Source: Fusicatenibacter sp. (GTDB lineage Bacteria > Bacillota > Clostridia > Lachnospirales > Lachnospiraceae). Taken from it: a DNA stretch of 63,644 bases. How positions within the stretch are numbered: position 1 is the stretch's first letter; each line of letters opens with the position of its first letter. The stretch spans positions 1-63,644 of the forward strand of contig JALEOU010000073.1 of assembly GCA_022766945.1 (NCBI GenBank). The letters are read 5' to 3'. Position numbers and translations under genes: made by a program. This document shows positions 10,866 through 20,030 of the stretch, piece by piece. The notes beneath the pieces are model-generated. The model worked only from the letters and a program-made list of their open reading frames with translations. It was not told the DNA's origin and did not search any database.

Positions 10866-11483
10866 TCGAAGTTCCCGCTGGCGGGCTGAAAAGACACAGC
10901 CGCAATAGTCCTGGCGGTACAATCCATAGAGGTGAGAGAGTTCGATGGATCTCTGATAACCGTTTTTCTTTTTGAAATCGGAATTCAGGTAGGGAACACC
11001 ATATTCCAGGGCAAGCTTTTCGCCGATTTGGTTGAGCTTATCAGCATTTTTCAGGGGGCTGATGGAAAGAGTGGTTGTAAAATAATCACAGTGAAGCTCT
11101 TTTGCTTTGGTCACAGCCGCCAAAAGGCGCATCTCATAACAGGTAAAGCAGCGCTCGCCGCCTTCCGGGAACTGTTCCATGCCGCGGGTCAGTTCATAAA
11201 AACGGTCACTGTCATAGACGCCCTGGCAAAAGGAGATTGGATATCGGGCCGGGAGCTCATGAATGAGACGCTGCTGTTCTTCCACACGTTTCTCGTATTC
11301 CGCGGGCGGATAAATATTCGGATTATAATAAAATACGGTAATACGAAAATACTGTGACAGGTATTCCAGTACATAACTGCTGCAGGGAGCACAGCAGCTG
11401 TGGAGCAAAAGTGTGGGTACAGAATCTTTCAGATTGGAAAGTGTTATCTCCAGTTCTTTTTGGTAGTTCCTTTTGTTTGCCAT
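10860..11483 (-). CDS. queH: Epoxyqueuosine reductase QueH
   Basis: Catalyses the last step of queuosine synthesis, reduction of epoxyqueuosine to queuosine in tRNA, replacing the unrelated QueG. The 207-residue protein shows the family cysteines: HSCCAPC (C30, C31, C34), CFTCYEMRL near 112, and YCGC near 192. These hold an Fe-S cluster and a second metal site. It is a lone gene with its own promoter. The other tRNA-bound step, queA, lies about 19 kb away at 30174-31199 in this window, so the pathway is scattered. Confidence 0.92.
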   Translation of the reverse strand: MANKRNYQKELEITLSNLKDSVPTLLLHSCCAPCSSYVLEYLSQYFRITVFYYNPNIYPPAEYEKRVEEQQRLIHELPARYPISFCQGVYDSDRFYELTRGMEQFPEGGERCFTCYEMRLLAAVTKAKELHCDYFTTTLSISPLKNADKLNQIGEKLALEYGVPYLNSDFKKKNGYQRSIELSHLYGLYRQDYCGCVFSARQRELRK

Positions 11484-11545
11484 AAAAGTTGCCTTTCTTA
11501 GGGAGTATTTCGCAGGGTTCCGGTGTTTTGCGGCTTTGGTAATTT

Positions 11546-11574
11546 ATTATATACGCCCGGATCATAATGTTCAA
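11546..11574 (-). promoter_or_regulatory. Promoter of queH
   Basis: On the minus strand TTGAAC (11569-11574) and TATAAT (11546-11551) have a 17-bp spacer, about 60 bp upstream of the queH start. The remaining sequence up to 11768 shows no clear riboswitch; I see only a short ATGAC/GTCAT inverted repeat near 11670-11693. Confidence 0.75.
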
Positions 11575-11768
11575 GACAGAATTTTGCATAAATTCCATCA
11601 TCAGTTCTAACCTGGTTGCTGTTCCGACGGTAATCTTTCCGTGATTTACAGAACAGGGATGGAGTACATGACTTTTTGGAAGCGGCGTCATATTATATTC
11701 TGAAAACGTTGATTCGCAGAACCGAAAAAGAGTGTGATTTTACGGTCTGCCTTATGGGAGGATTTTGC

Positions 11769-12536
11769 ATGGGAGCGTTACTGGAACTTGAAAATATATC
11801 ACTTGCCTATCACACTATGGAAGGAGAAACGCCTGCGATCAGTAATCTTTCCTTTTCGGTGATGGAAGGTGAATTTGTAGCACTTGTCGGTCCCAGCGGC
11901 TGTGGCAAAAGTACGATTTTGAACCTGATTTCCCATTTGCTGGAACCGGAATTCGGTACAATCCGGATTCTTGGAAAGCCAATTCAGGAGTCGGGCCTGA
12001 ATATCGGATACATGCTTCAAAAGGATCATCTGTTTGAATGGCGCACAATATACAGCAATATGATGTTAGGGCTGGAGATTAACCATACAGTTACACCAGG
12101 AAAAAAAGAAATGGTTCAGAAAATGATGGACACTTATGGACTGGGTGAGTTTCGGGATGCACGGCCCTCGGAACTGTCCGGAGGTATGCGGCAGAGGGCT
12201 GCACTGATCCGTACATTGGCTCTTGAACCCGCTCTGCTTTTACTGGACGAACCTTTTTCGGCACTGGATTATCAAACGAGGCTGAATGTATGTGATGATA
12301 TCGGCTCAATTATAAAAAAAGAAGGAAAGACTGCCATTTTGGTAACTCATGATATTTCGGAGGCAATCAGTATGGCAGACCGTGTACTCGTTCTTTCCAA
12401 ACGTCCGGCTACAGTGAAAAAAGAAATTACGATCCGGTTTGCTATGAAAGAGCGGACACCGATGAAATCCAGAAGCGCACCGGAATTTAAAAATTATTTT
12501 AATCAGATATGGAGGGAACTGAATGATGATCAGTAA
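11769..12536 (+). CDS. ABC importer ATP-binding protein, nitrate/sulfonate/taurine (SsuB/TauB) type
   Basis: The ATPase of a substrate-binding-protein-dependent importer, 255 residues. Walker A is GPSGCGKST near 42, the Q-loop is in MLQKDHLF, the signature is LSGGMRQR near 138, Walker B is LLLLDEPFSALD near 157, and the switch histidine is in LVTHD. I chose ATG 11769, which has GGGAGG in the right position, over a longer frame opening at 11676. The permease start overlaps its 3' end by 14 bp. No periplasmic-type binding protein gene is nearby. The ATPase is intact, but its permease partner is interrupted, so the importer should not work in the present arrangement. Confidence 0.88.
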   Translation: MGALLELENISLAYHTMEGETPAISNLSFSVMEGEFVALVGPSGCGKSTILNLISHLLEPEFGTIRILGKPIQESGLNIGYMLQKDHLFEWRTIYSNMMLGLEINHTVTPGKKEMVQKMMDTYGLGEFRDARPSELSGGMRQRAALIRTLALEPALLLLDEPFSALDYQTRLNVCDDIGSIIKKEGKTAILVTHDISEAISMADRVLVLSKRPATVKKEITIRFAMKERTPMKSRSAPEFKNYFNQIWRELNDDQ

Positions 12537-13233
12537 GCGAAAAAACTGTTCTATGCAGGAATGCTATCTGCGAAGACAAAAGATGATCAAACTACAGATT
12601 CGCATCATGCGTTTTTTTGTTCTGATTGCTTTTCTCGTACTCTGGGAGGCGGCGGCCGATTTCGGGTGGATTGACTCGTTTATCTTTTCCAGCCCTTCCA
12701 GGGTCATCCGGACATTTCTCATCATGTGGAGGGAGCAGGATCTGTACGTTCACATCGGCATCACGATTTACGAAACTCTTGTGAGCTTTTTTCTGGTTAT
12801 GGGAATCAGCATTGTTTTCGCCATCCTGCTGTGGTTGTTTCCCAGACTTTCTGCGGTGATGGAGCCTTATCTGGTTGTACTGAACAGTCTTCCAAAATCA
12901 GCACTGGCGCCGCTTCTGATTGTGTGGCTGGGTGCAAATATTCGTACGATTATTGTAGCCGGTATTTCAGTTGCTGTCTTTGGCTCTGTGATCAGTATTT
13001 ATTCCGGATTTTCCGGAGTGGATCCGGATATGATCAAGTTAATTTATACACTTGGCGGAACCAGAAAAGATACGCTGACGAAAGTGGTATTGCCCTGGTC
13101 CGTTCCTTGTCTGCTGTCAGCATTTAAGGTAAATATTGGTCTATGTCTTGTTGGTGTTGTGATTGGAGAATTCATCGGAGCACGGCGGGGACTTGGATAT
13201 CTGATTATCTATGGCAGTCAGGTGTTCAGATAA
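12523..13233 (+). pseudogene. 5' part of ABC importer permease, cut by an integrated element
   Basis: An SsuC/TauC-type membrane permease. The EAA-loop region is visible from TLGGTRKDTLTKVVLP, and several membrane spans precede it. The normal reading ends at 13228; the element adds only an arginine codon and a TAA at 13231-13233. The missing C terminus, starting KLDWVIMSILIL, is found at 20031-20144. Joining 12523-13228 to 20035-20144 gives 816 bp, exactly 272 codons including stop, a normal family size. ATG 12523 follows GGAGGG and overlaps the ATPase gene. Confidence 0.9.
13225..13228 (+). repeat. Left attachment site core (attL, TTCA)
   Basis: The host frame reads CAGGTGTTCA up to here and changes to element sequence immediately afterwards. 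GCGTAC begins six bases inside the element (13234-13239), matching an inverted GTACGC near the right end. Confidence 0.7.
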
Positions 13234-13357
13234 GCGTACAGACAGAAAGCAGGAACATCCAAAACCTTACAGCAACTGTAAGTTTTATTTTTTACCTGTC
13301 GATGATATACTCAGTGACGTAAAAGAAATAAAAGAATGCGAACGGGAGGATGGCAGG

Positions 13358-13971
13358 ATGAAGGAAAAGCTATTGGAAATAGAAGGACTGAAAAAGTATT
13401 ATGGGCGAAAAGAAAACCAGACGAAAGCGCTGGATGGGGTAACTTTTGGCGTGCAGGAAGGCGAATTTCTTGGAATTATGGGAAGCAGCGGATCCGGAAA
13501 AACGACATTGCTAAACTGCATTGCATCCTCAACAAAACCGACAGAAGGTCAGATTCGTCTAAAGGGGGAAGATATCTGCAGCTGGAGCGGAAAAAAGCTG
13601 GCGAATTATCGGGGCAGCCGTGTCGGTTATCTTTTCCAGAATTTTGAACTTTTAGACAATCTGACTGCAAGAGAAAACATTCTTTTACCGCTGGCGATTC
13701 ATGGAGTCAAAGAGGCGCAGGCACAGGAAGAAATGAAAAAAGTCTGATGACACAGCTGCTTCGGCTGAATCAGGAACAGAAGGCAACGATTCTGATGGTA
13801 ACCCATGATTCAGGAGCAGCGAGCTATTGCTCCAGAATACTGTTTATACAAGATGGTACGTTGTTTCATGAACTGAGAAGAAAGCTGCCGGAAGAGACAC
13901 AGCAGGAGTTTTATCAGAGAATTTTGCTGGTGATGGCACGTTTGGGAGGGGGAAGTGCAAATGTTCTTTGA
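13358..13971 (+). pseudogene. BceA-type ABC ATPase with an internal deletion
   Basis: This is an ATPase of the bacitracin/lantibiotic efflux and sensing (BceAB) type. The N-terminal piece, from ATG 13358 to a stop at 13745-13747, has Walker A GSSGSGKTTL and the Q-loop YLFQNFELLDNL. The C-terminal piece resumes near 13744 in another frame with TQLLRLNQEQ and the switch histidine in LMVTHD. The signature motif and Walker B are absent, so roughly 60-65 residues have been deleted and the frame is shifted. It cannot hydrolyse ATP as read. A second start at 13747 would make only the C-terminal piece. Confidence 0.85.
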
Positions 13972-16003
13972 TCTGATAAGAAAAAACACCAGAAGATGCA
14001 GGAGAGAAAATGGGATTCTGTATGCTTCACTGATCCTGTCCATCATTGCCTTCTATGTGATTTTGTCTCTGGAGCAGCAGGACGTTATGAAATTTTTAAA
14101 GAAGATGGAAAGTGATGCAGTAACGAAATTACTGCGGCTGCTTCCCCTTCTCTATGGATTTTCACTTGTGATACTATTCTTTCTGATTTTTTATGCGGAA
14201 AAATATCAGATGGAACGCCGCAGCCGTGAACTTGGCATGTATCAGATGATGGGCATGACAAGAAGCAGACTTATGGCATTGCTAATGGCGGAAGATCTCT
14301 GGACCAGTTTGATATCGCTTGGTACCGGTTTACCATCGGCAGGGTTTCTTTCTGAACTGATCAGTCTGATCACGGATCGGGTGGCAGGACTTGGAATTAT
14401 CGGGCATCAGCCTTTCTTTTCCATGCGCGCAGCACTTGTCTCCTGTGTGGGATTTCTTTTGATTAAGTTGCTTGCATTTGGAATACTGTGCGCAAAAATG
14501 GCATCGATGGAGATCAACTCTCTTCTGACAGAACAGAAAAAAGAACGTGGTATGGTTATCCGCAGGACAGAGTGTATTGCCGAACTGATTCTTGGTATTT
14601 GTTTCCTGGGGATTGCATTTGGCTGTACCATGAAACAGGAGAGCTGGATGAAGCTGCTTGGTATGACATTCTATGTATTCCTTGGCACGTTAGGAACTTT
14701 TCTTGTTTTTTATGGACTCCGTGCCGGAGTGGAACTGATTTCGAAAAAGATGCAGAAAAAAAAGACACTTGGAGTTTTTACTTTTCGTGAATTACAGGAA
14801 AGTGTGATTCAGAGTCCCAATGTTCTGGCAGTGACTTCCCTGCTCATCTGGATGGCGATCTGCTGCTTCGCCTTTGGTATTGCGGTCGGCTGGAATTCCA
14901 GAAACCAGGAACGCCATGTGCTGGATTATACAATCATCGGGGAAAAAGAGAAGATCAGCAGAATACAAAAGGACGGGAAGATCACATCAAATTTTGAGGA
15001 GCTGTTTGAAGTACGTCTGGAATCGCTTTATAGCAGTGATGGAAGACATTCTTTTTCCTGGGATGGGATTTTAAGAGAATTGGAAAACCAGATCGGGTCA
15101 GATTCGGAGGATACGCTGGCTGCAACCCTTTCCCAGTATACATTTCCTTATATGATTTCGCTTTCCGGCTACAACAGGATTGTGGAAGCAGCCGGAAATG
15201 AACCTCTTAGCCTTGCAGAGGATCAGGTGGCTTTCTATGTGGGACCTGAGTTTTGCGGCGATGTCGTATGGGATCGTCTTCAGGAAGCAGCACAAAGTCA
15301 TCCGGAAGTTCAGATTGATGGGAAATATTATGAAATCGCAGAATGCACCAGTGAAGATGTAGTGGTGGACAGAGCGATTACGATTGCCTATGGACTGGTG
15401 ATTCCCGATCCGCTTTTCGACCAGCTGTTTGAAGATCAATATGAGTCCTATTGGAATGCCATTCTGAAGGAAACGCCTGTAAAAGAGGAAGGACTGATGC
15501 AGACGATTCTTGCCGTGAATGAATTGCTGGATCAGACGGGTATCCGCTATGAAAGCTATTTACAGAATATGGGGCGGCAGCTGTTTTATCAGGTTGCCGG
15601 GAGTTATACTACATTATATCTGGCAGCTGTATTCCTGATTGTTGCAAATACAGTCCTGTCTGTACAGTTTCTGATGCGGCAGCAGAAAAACAGAAAACGA
15701 TACCTGATTCTGTCAAAACTCGGAAGCAGCTATGAAGCGCTGTCCGGGTCAGCCAGAAATCAGATCTGCTGGTATTTTGGTCTGCCGATCAGTGTGGCAT
15801 TTGTGGGAAGCTTTTTTGGAGTGAGATCTTTGCTCTGGGGGCTACTGCCTTCCGGAAGCCGTGAAAAGCTGACTATGATTTTGGGTATAGCAATTGCTGT
15901 CATTTTGCTCTTATTTGTGGTAGAATGGCTTTATCTTCTTTTGGCTATGCGAATTAGCGACCGTCACTTGCTGGAGATGATGGAACCCAAAAGAGAAGAA
16001 TAG
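13961..16003 (+). CDS. BceB-like FtsX-family ABC permease
   Basis: A large membrane protein of 680 residues. Four membrane spans cluster in the N-terminal part, with the FtsX-type segment ELGMYQMMGMTRSRL near 88-102. A long extracellular region of about 200 residues (roughly 330-530) and C-terminal spans follow. Such permeases pair with BceA ATPases to detect and remove lipid-II-targeting antibiotics, and signal to a BceS kinase. ATG 13961 has GGGAGGGGG eight bases upstream; an in-frame GTG at 13955 is an alternative. The frame is intact, but its ATPase and regulator neighbours are broken, so it probably has no function here unless another ATPase serves it. Confidence 0.85.
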   Translation: MFFDLIRKNTRRCRRENGILYASLILSIIAFYVILSLEQQDVMKFLKKMESDAVTKLLRLLPLLYGFSLVILFFLIFYAEKYQMERRSRELGMYQMMGMTRSRLMALLMAEDLWTSLISLGTGLPSAGFLSELISLITDRVAGLGIIGHQPFFSMRAALVSCVGFLLIKLLAFGILCAKMASMEINSLLTEQKKERGMVIRRTECIAELILGICFLGIAFGCTMKQESWMKLLGMTFYVFLGTLGTFLVFYGLRAGVELISKKMQKKKTLGVFTFRELQESVIQSPNVLAVTSLLIWMAICCFAFGIAVGWNSRNQERHVLDYTIIGEKEKISRIQKDGKITSNFEELFEVRLESLYSSDGRHSFSWDGILRELENQIGSDSEDTLAATLSQYTFPYMISLSGYNRIVEAAGNEPLSLAEDQVAFYVGPEFCGDVVWDRLQEAAQSHPEVQIDGKYYEIAECTSEDVVVDRAITIAYGLVIPDPLFDQLFEDQYESYWNAILKETPVKEEGLMQTILAVNELLDQTGIRYESYLQNMGRQLFYQVAGSYTTLYLAAVFLIVANTVLSVQFLMRQQKNRKRYLILSKLGSSYEALSGSARNQICWYFGLPISVAFVGSFFGVRSLLWGLLPSGSREKLTMILGIAIAVILLLFVVEWLYLLLAMRISDRHLLEMMEPKREE

Positions 16004-16027
16004 GATAAGCGGCAGGGAGGTGACTTC

Positions 16028-16519
16028 TTGAAAAAAATCGTCATAGCAGAAGATGAAGTGTTTATGCGTGAAGAGCTGCATCTCCTATTGGAAAAGGCAG
16101 GATATGAAACTGCCAGCGTACTGGAATTTAAGGATGCTGCAAAAGAGATCAGAGATCTGAAACCGGATCTCGTTCTTCTGGATATCAATCTTCCCGGAGC
16201 CAGTGGTTATGAGATCTGCAGGGAACTGAAAAAGGACAGCACCATACCGGTATTACTGTTGACTTCACGTGACCAGTTAAGAGATGAGCTGCATGGTCTG
16301 GAGCTTGGGGCAGATGAGTATCTGACGAAACCGTGCCATGGAGAACGGCTGATTGCCAGAATCGAAAATCTTCTTCGACGTTATGAAGAACGTACCATGA
16401 TGCTTGACGGAGGAGGATTTCTTATGGATCGACAGACCTATACGCTTTATGTCCATCGCCGGTCTGTGGTTCTCCCGGAGAATCCGGAAAAAATCGGGGG
16501 TTGGTTATATGAGAACTAA
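16028..16519 (+). pseudogene. OmpR-type response regulator, truncated (BceR-like)
   Basis: An intact receiver domain has the acidic pair E8/D9, phospho-acceptor Asp52 in LLDINLPG, and Lys101 in YLTKP. The winged-helix DNA-binding domain begins (MDRQTYTLYVH) but ends at residue 163, about 60 short of the usual length. The same frame after the stop reads SVCSKPEDGCEILLHFPK around 16590-16640, which resembles the end of a histidine-kinase ATPase domain. I infer that a deletion removed the regulator's C terminus and most of a BceS-like kinase. That kinase match is weak. Confidence 0.75.
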
Positions 16520-16685
16520 ACGAATAGAACAGTTGCAGGGGCAGAGAATCTGGCTCCTGCTTTTGCTGTGTACAAATCAGATGTTTCTGTATGCTCAAAG
16601 CCCGAGGATGGTTGTGAAATCCTGCTTCATTTTCCGAAGGTGGAAGGATCGGAATTGCGAAGCAGATGCAAAGGAGAGAAAACGA

Positions 16686-17081
16686 ATGATTGCAATTGTA
16701 TGCCTGGATGACAGAAAAGGTATGATGTTCAACAAAAGAAGGGTGTCGAGTGACAGAACAGTAATTGAAAAAATTGAGGAAATGTGCCAGAACAGAACCC
16801 TGTGGGTACACCCCGACTCTCTCAGAATGTTTACCGGCGAAGTTCGTTCTGATGAAGCTTTTCTGCAGAAAGCGGGAGCGCAAGACTTTTGTTTTGTTGA
16901 AAATCAGGGGCTGAAGCAATATGAGGCAGAGATCGAAACACTGATTCTGTTCTGGTGGAATCGCAGATACCCGGCAGATGTGTATCTGGAACTCGATCTT
17001 GACGAATGGGAATTGAAATCCAGGGAAGAATTTGAAGGTTATTCCCACACAAAAATAACAAAAGAGGTATATCAGCGATGA
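16686..17081 (+). CDS. Conserved clostridial protein of unknown function
   Basis: A 131-residue soluble protein starting MIAIVCLDDRKGMMFN and ending with the segment SHTKITKEVYQR. I recognise the type as a conserved unknown often found beside a nuclease lipoprotein in clostridial genomes, sometimes loosely labelled ribonuclease Z, for which I see no metallo-beta-lactamase motifs. ATG 16686 follows AAAGGAG; the longer frame from 16404 overlaps the regulator remnant and is not used. Its stop overlaps the start of the nuclease gene (ATGA), so the two are translationally coupled. The acidic C-terminal half could mean an inhibitor or partner role, but that is a guess. Confidence 0.7.
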   Translation: MIAIVCLDDRKGMMFNKRRVSSDRTVIEKIEEMCQNRTLWVHPDSLRMFTGEVRSDEAFLQKAGAQDFCFVENQGLKQYEAEIETLILFWWNRRYPADVYLELDLDEWELKSREEFEGYSHTKITKEVYQR

Positions 17082-17956
17082 AGAGACAGCATATTATTTT
17101 AGAGATTGTTCTGCTTGCCTGTATGATGGCACTTTCTGGATGCCAGATGGAAGATCCGCAGGACGAGGTAACGTTATCGGCACAGGTTGCAGAAATTCCG
17201 GAATATTCCGGGGAACCGTATGTGATTTTAGAGGACAATGAGCCGGATTTTTCTGATGAGGAACTTCAAAATACGGAATCTTTTGAGACTTACAGCGAGC
17301 TGGACGAATTGGGACGCTGCGGTACGGCGAAAGCCTGTATCGGTCAGGATTTGATGCCAACGGAAAAAAGAGGGGCTATCGGTCAGGTCAAACCGAGCGG
17401 ATGGCAGACTGTAAAATATGAAATCGTAGATGGGAAATATCTCTACAATCGCTGTCATCTGATTGGTTACCAGCTTACGGCAGAGAATGCCAATGAGGAG
17501 AATCTGATTACTGGTACCCGATACCTGAATGTGGAGGGAATGCTTCCTTTTGAAAATATGGTGGCAGACTATATCAAGGAAACCGGAAATCATGTTTTGT
17601 ATGAAGTTACTCCGGTGTTTGAAGGTGACAATCTGGTGGCAAGCGGTGTGGAGATGGAAGCGATGTCTGTGGAGGATGACGGAGAGGGGATCAGTTTTCA
17701 TGTTTATGCATACAATGTTCAGCCGGGAATCGATATTGACTACAGTGATGGAAACAGCTGCAAAGCGGCAGATGAAAATTCGGATCCAAATGGAAGCGGA
17801 ACAGAGTACATATTGAATCTGTCCAGCAAAAAATTCCATTTTCCGGAATGTACGAGCGTATCAGATATCAAACCTGAGAACCAGGAAATCTATCAGGGGA
17901 TGCGGGAATCACTGCTTGAACAGGGTTATGAACCGTGTCAGAGATGTAAGCCGTAA
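17078..17956 (+). CDS. Exported DNA/RNA non-specific endonuclease lipoprotein with Ada-type zinc domain
   Basis: A predicted lipoprotein of 292 residues: a short signal peptide ends in the lipobox ALSGC (Cys22). The nuclease domain follows at about 75-220, with the active-site block NRCHLIGYQL at 124-133 and the asparagine in ENLITGTRYLN. The last 50 residues (NLSSKKFHFPEC ... CQRCKP) match the small metal-binding fold seen at the N terminus of Ada. Such proteins sit outside the membrane and degrade nucleic acid. A role in DNA uptake, scavenging or defence is possible but unproven. The start overlaps the preceding gene. Confidence 0.85.
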   Translation: MKRQHIILEIVLLACMMALSGCQMEDPQDEVTLSAQVAEIPEYSGEPYVILEDNEPDFSDEELQNTESFETYSELDELGRCGTAKACIGQDLMPTEKRGAIGQVKPSGWQTVKYEIVDGKYLYNRCHLIGYQLTAENANEENLITGTRYLNVEGMLPFENMVADYIKETGNHVLYEVTPVFEGDNLVASGVEMEAMSVEDDGEGISFHVYAYNVQPGIDIDYSDGNSCKAADENSDPNGSGTEYILNLSSKKFHFPECTSVSDIKPENQEIYQGMRESLLEQGYEPCQRCKP

Positions 17957-18038
17957 AAATGGATACTGATTTTTTTGAAAAGGAAATATAACGGCACCGA
18001 TTTCATACAATAGAACAAATTGCCCTGGAGGCATTATC

Positions 18039-18206
18039 TTGAAAGAAGCTGAGGAAACACGGACGGCAGACGAGAGAAAAAAAAGTGAGAAAAGGTGGAT
18101 GGATCTTCAGATCCGTGCGATTGCCGGGGAACTGGAACGGGAAGGGCTGATCCGTCCGGAGGAAAAGATTGTGCTGCTGGCTTTTCTGAAGGAGGATGAG
18201 ATATGA
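18039..18206 (+). CDS. Small charged protein coupled to the recombinase
   Basis: A 55-residue ORF starts at TTG 18039, nine bases after GGAGG, and overlaps the recombinase ATG by four bases (ATGA). It is rich in Lys, Arg and Glu, with a helical centre (WMDLQIRAIAGELEREG). I do not recognise a family. Its coupling suggests an accessory factor for recombination, such as a directionality factor, but size and position are the only support. Confidence 0.6.
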   Translation: MKEAEETRTADERKKSEKRWMDLQIRAIAGELEREGLIRPEEKIVLLAFLKEDEI

Positions 18207-20011
18207 ATCCGGAGATGATGTCCAAGCAAAAGATCAGAGCTGTTTTTTATGCCAGATGCAGTACAGAAGAGGAAAGTCAGAGAGATGCGCTGAAAAAACA
18301 GGCACAGGAGGCAGTAGAATGGATCGAAAAGAAGCAGTGGAAGCTTGTGGATTCTTATGTGGAGAGCTGTTCTGGAACCAGCAGAAAAGGGAGAGAGGAA
18401 TATAACCGCCTGTACGAAGATCTCAAAAAAGACAAATTTGATGTGATCGTAATCAAGTCGCAGGACCGGCTTATGAGAAACACGAAAGACTGGTATCTGT
18501 TTGTAGACCGCCTGTGCGGCATGAAAAAACGTCTGTATCTTTATATGGAGCAGAAATTTTATACGGCAGATGATGCCCTGATCACTGGAATCAAGGCAAT
18601 TCTTGCGGAGGAATACAGCCGTGAGCTCAGCAAAAAAATGAATCTTGCCCATCGGAACAGGCAAAAAAACGGCGGAACACCTGTCCTGACATCCAACACA
18701 TACGGATACCGTAAACAAATGGATCACAGTATTGTAATTGAGGAAAATGAAGCGGCGGTGAAACGGAGAATGTATGAGTTATGCGCAGGTGGATACGGAG
18801 GCCGTGCCATTGCGAAAATCCTTGCGCGTGAGGGAATCTGCAACCGGAGAGGAGGCAATTTTTCCGGGGCAGATATTCTTCGTATGATTCGAAATCCAAT
18901 GAACAAGGGAACGATTGTGATGAACCGTTCGCATTACGAGTTTGAAACAGGAAAAACAGTGAAAAATCCGGAAAGTGAACAGTTTATCTATGAGGAAAAA
19001 ATACCGGCGATTGTAAGTGAAGAACTCTATGAGAGAGCAAACCGGGAGATTGACAGAAGAAAAAAAATATACATAAGAACGGAAAAGTCAAATAAAAACG
19101 CGTCCGGGAAGTATCCGCTCAGCCAGAAACTGTTCTGCGGCCAATGCGGATGCGTTTTTTACCGTACCACCAGGAAAAACAGAACAAAAACACAGACAAT
19201 TCACGAATGGAAATGCAAGAATTTTCTCGCAAGAGGAGGAAATCCACAGGAGGGCGGGTGCACCAATATCCATTTGGAAGAAGAAAAGCTGTATCTAATC
19301 CTTGAAGAAACGATATGCTCTTTGGGCTGTTCGGGGGAAAGGAAAGATCAGGTGATCGACAGGGCGATGAAACTTCTTGGCAAAACACTTCAGGAGGATG
19401 ATGGTTTTATCCGTAAGGAAAATCAGCAGAAAAAGAGAAGGAAAATCAGACAGCAGATGGATCTTCTGCTGGATAAACTGCTGGAAGGAACCATCACAGA
19501 TGAGCAGTATCAGAGAAAATACCATGTTTTGGAACAGCAGATGAAACTGCTGGATAAGACAGAAAAGCAGGAAGAAACGCGGAACCCTGTCTCGCGCCAG
19601 GAAGAGAGACTGAAGAATATCGAATTGTTTTTACAACAGAATCGGGGACGGTCAGCAGTTGACGCAGTACTTTTGGAAACAGATCAGATCTTTGTTTGGC
19701 CGGAATATCTGCTGCTGATTCCAAAGACAGAAAATCGGAGGGAAGATTCTTTGAAGCCGTTAAGAATCAATTACAGATTCTGTTTGGAGAATGAGAAAAA
19801 CAGTCACAGACAGAAGGAACAAAGGAAAATTCTGGAGTATATGGCCGGACATCCCAAAACCACGGCGCGCGAATTATCAGATATTCTTGGAATCAGCCTT
19901 TCCGCGGTGAATTATCGAATCCGTATTCTGCGGAAAGAAGGACGAATCTGTTATGTGGGGAAGGGGGGACATGGCAGCTGGAAAATCATCGGGCAGGATC
20001 AGAAAAGATGA
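18203..20011 (+). CDS. Large serine recombinase with C-terminal winged-helix extension
   Basis: A site-specific integrase of 602 residues. The resolvase domain has AVFYARCSTEEE with catalytic Ser20 and the arginine-rich DRLMRNTKDW motif. The recombinase DNA-binding domain follows near 150-240, then the zinc ribbon CGQCGC with two further cysteines (about 310-355), then a coiled coil at 390-470. The last 60 residues form a winged helix-turn-helix (TARELSDILGISLSAVNYRI) not typical of the core family. It should insert and excise the element by cutting at a two-base overlap inside TTCA. The frame is complete, so the enzyme may still be active. Confidence 0.9.
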   Translation: MNPEMMSKQKIRAVFYARCSTEEESQRDALKKQAQEAVEWIEKKQWKLVDSYVESCSGTSRKGREEYNRLYEDLKKDKFDVIVIKSQDRLMRNTKDWYLFVDRLCGMKKRLYLYMEQKFYTADDALITGIKAILAEEYSRELSKKMNLAHRNRQKNGGTPVLTSNTYGYRKQMDHSIVIEENEAAVKRRMYELCAGGYGGRAIAKILAREGICNRRGGNFSGADILRMIRNPMNKGTIVMNRSHYEFETGKTVKNPESEQFIYEEKIPAIVSEELYERANREIDRRKKIYIRTEKSNKNASGKYPLSQKLFCGQCGCVFYRTTRKNRTKTQTIHEWKCKNFLARGGNPQEGGCTNIHLEEEKLYLILEETICSLGCSGERKDQVIDRAMKLLGKTLQEDDGFIRKENQQKKRRKIRQQMDLLLDKLLEGTITDEQYQRKYHVLEQQMKLLDKTEKQEETRNPVSRQEERLKNIELFLQQNRGRSAVDAVLLETDQIFVWPEYLLLIPKTENRREDSLKPLRINYRFCLENEKNSHRQKEQRKILEYMAGHPKTTARELSDILGISLSAVNYRIRILRKEGRICYVGKGGHGSWKIIGQDQKR

Positions 20012-20030
20012 AAACAGGTACGCGAGTCTC

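Noticed and set aside
13211-13747. Long start at 13211 for the Bce-type ATPase
   Set aside because: The upstream part runs across the attachment site in another frame and has no ribosome site. ATG 13358 fits the family N terminus.
16404-16685. N-terminal extension of the unknown gene at 16686
   Set aside because: It overlaps the regulator remnant in a different frame and AAAGGAG sits before ATG 16686.
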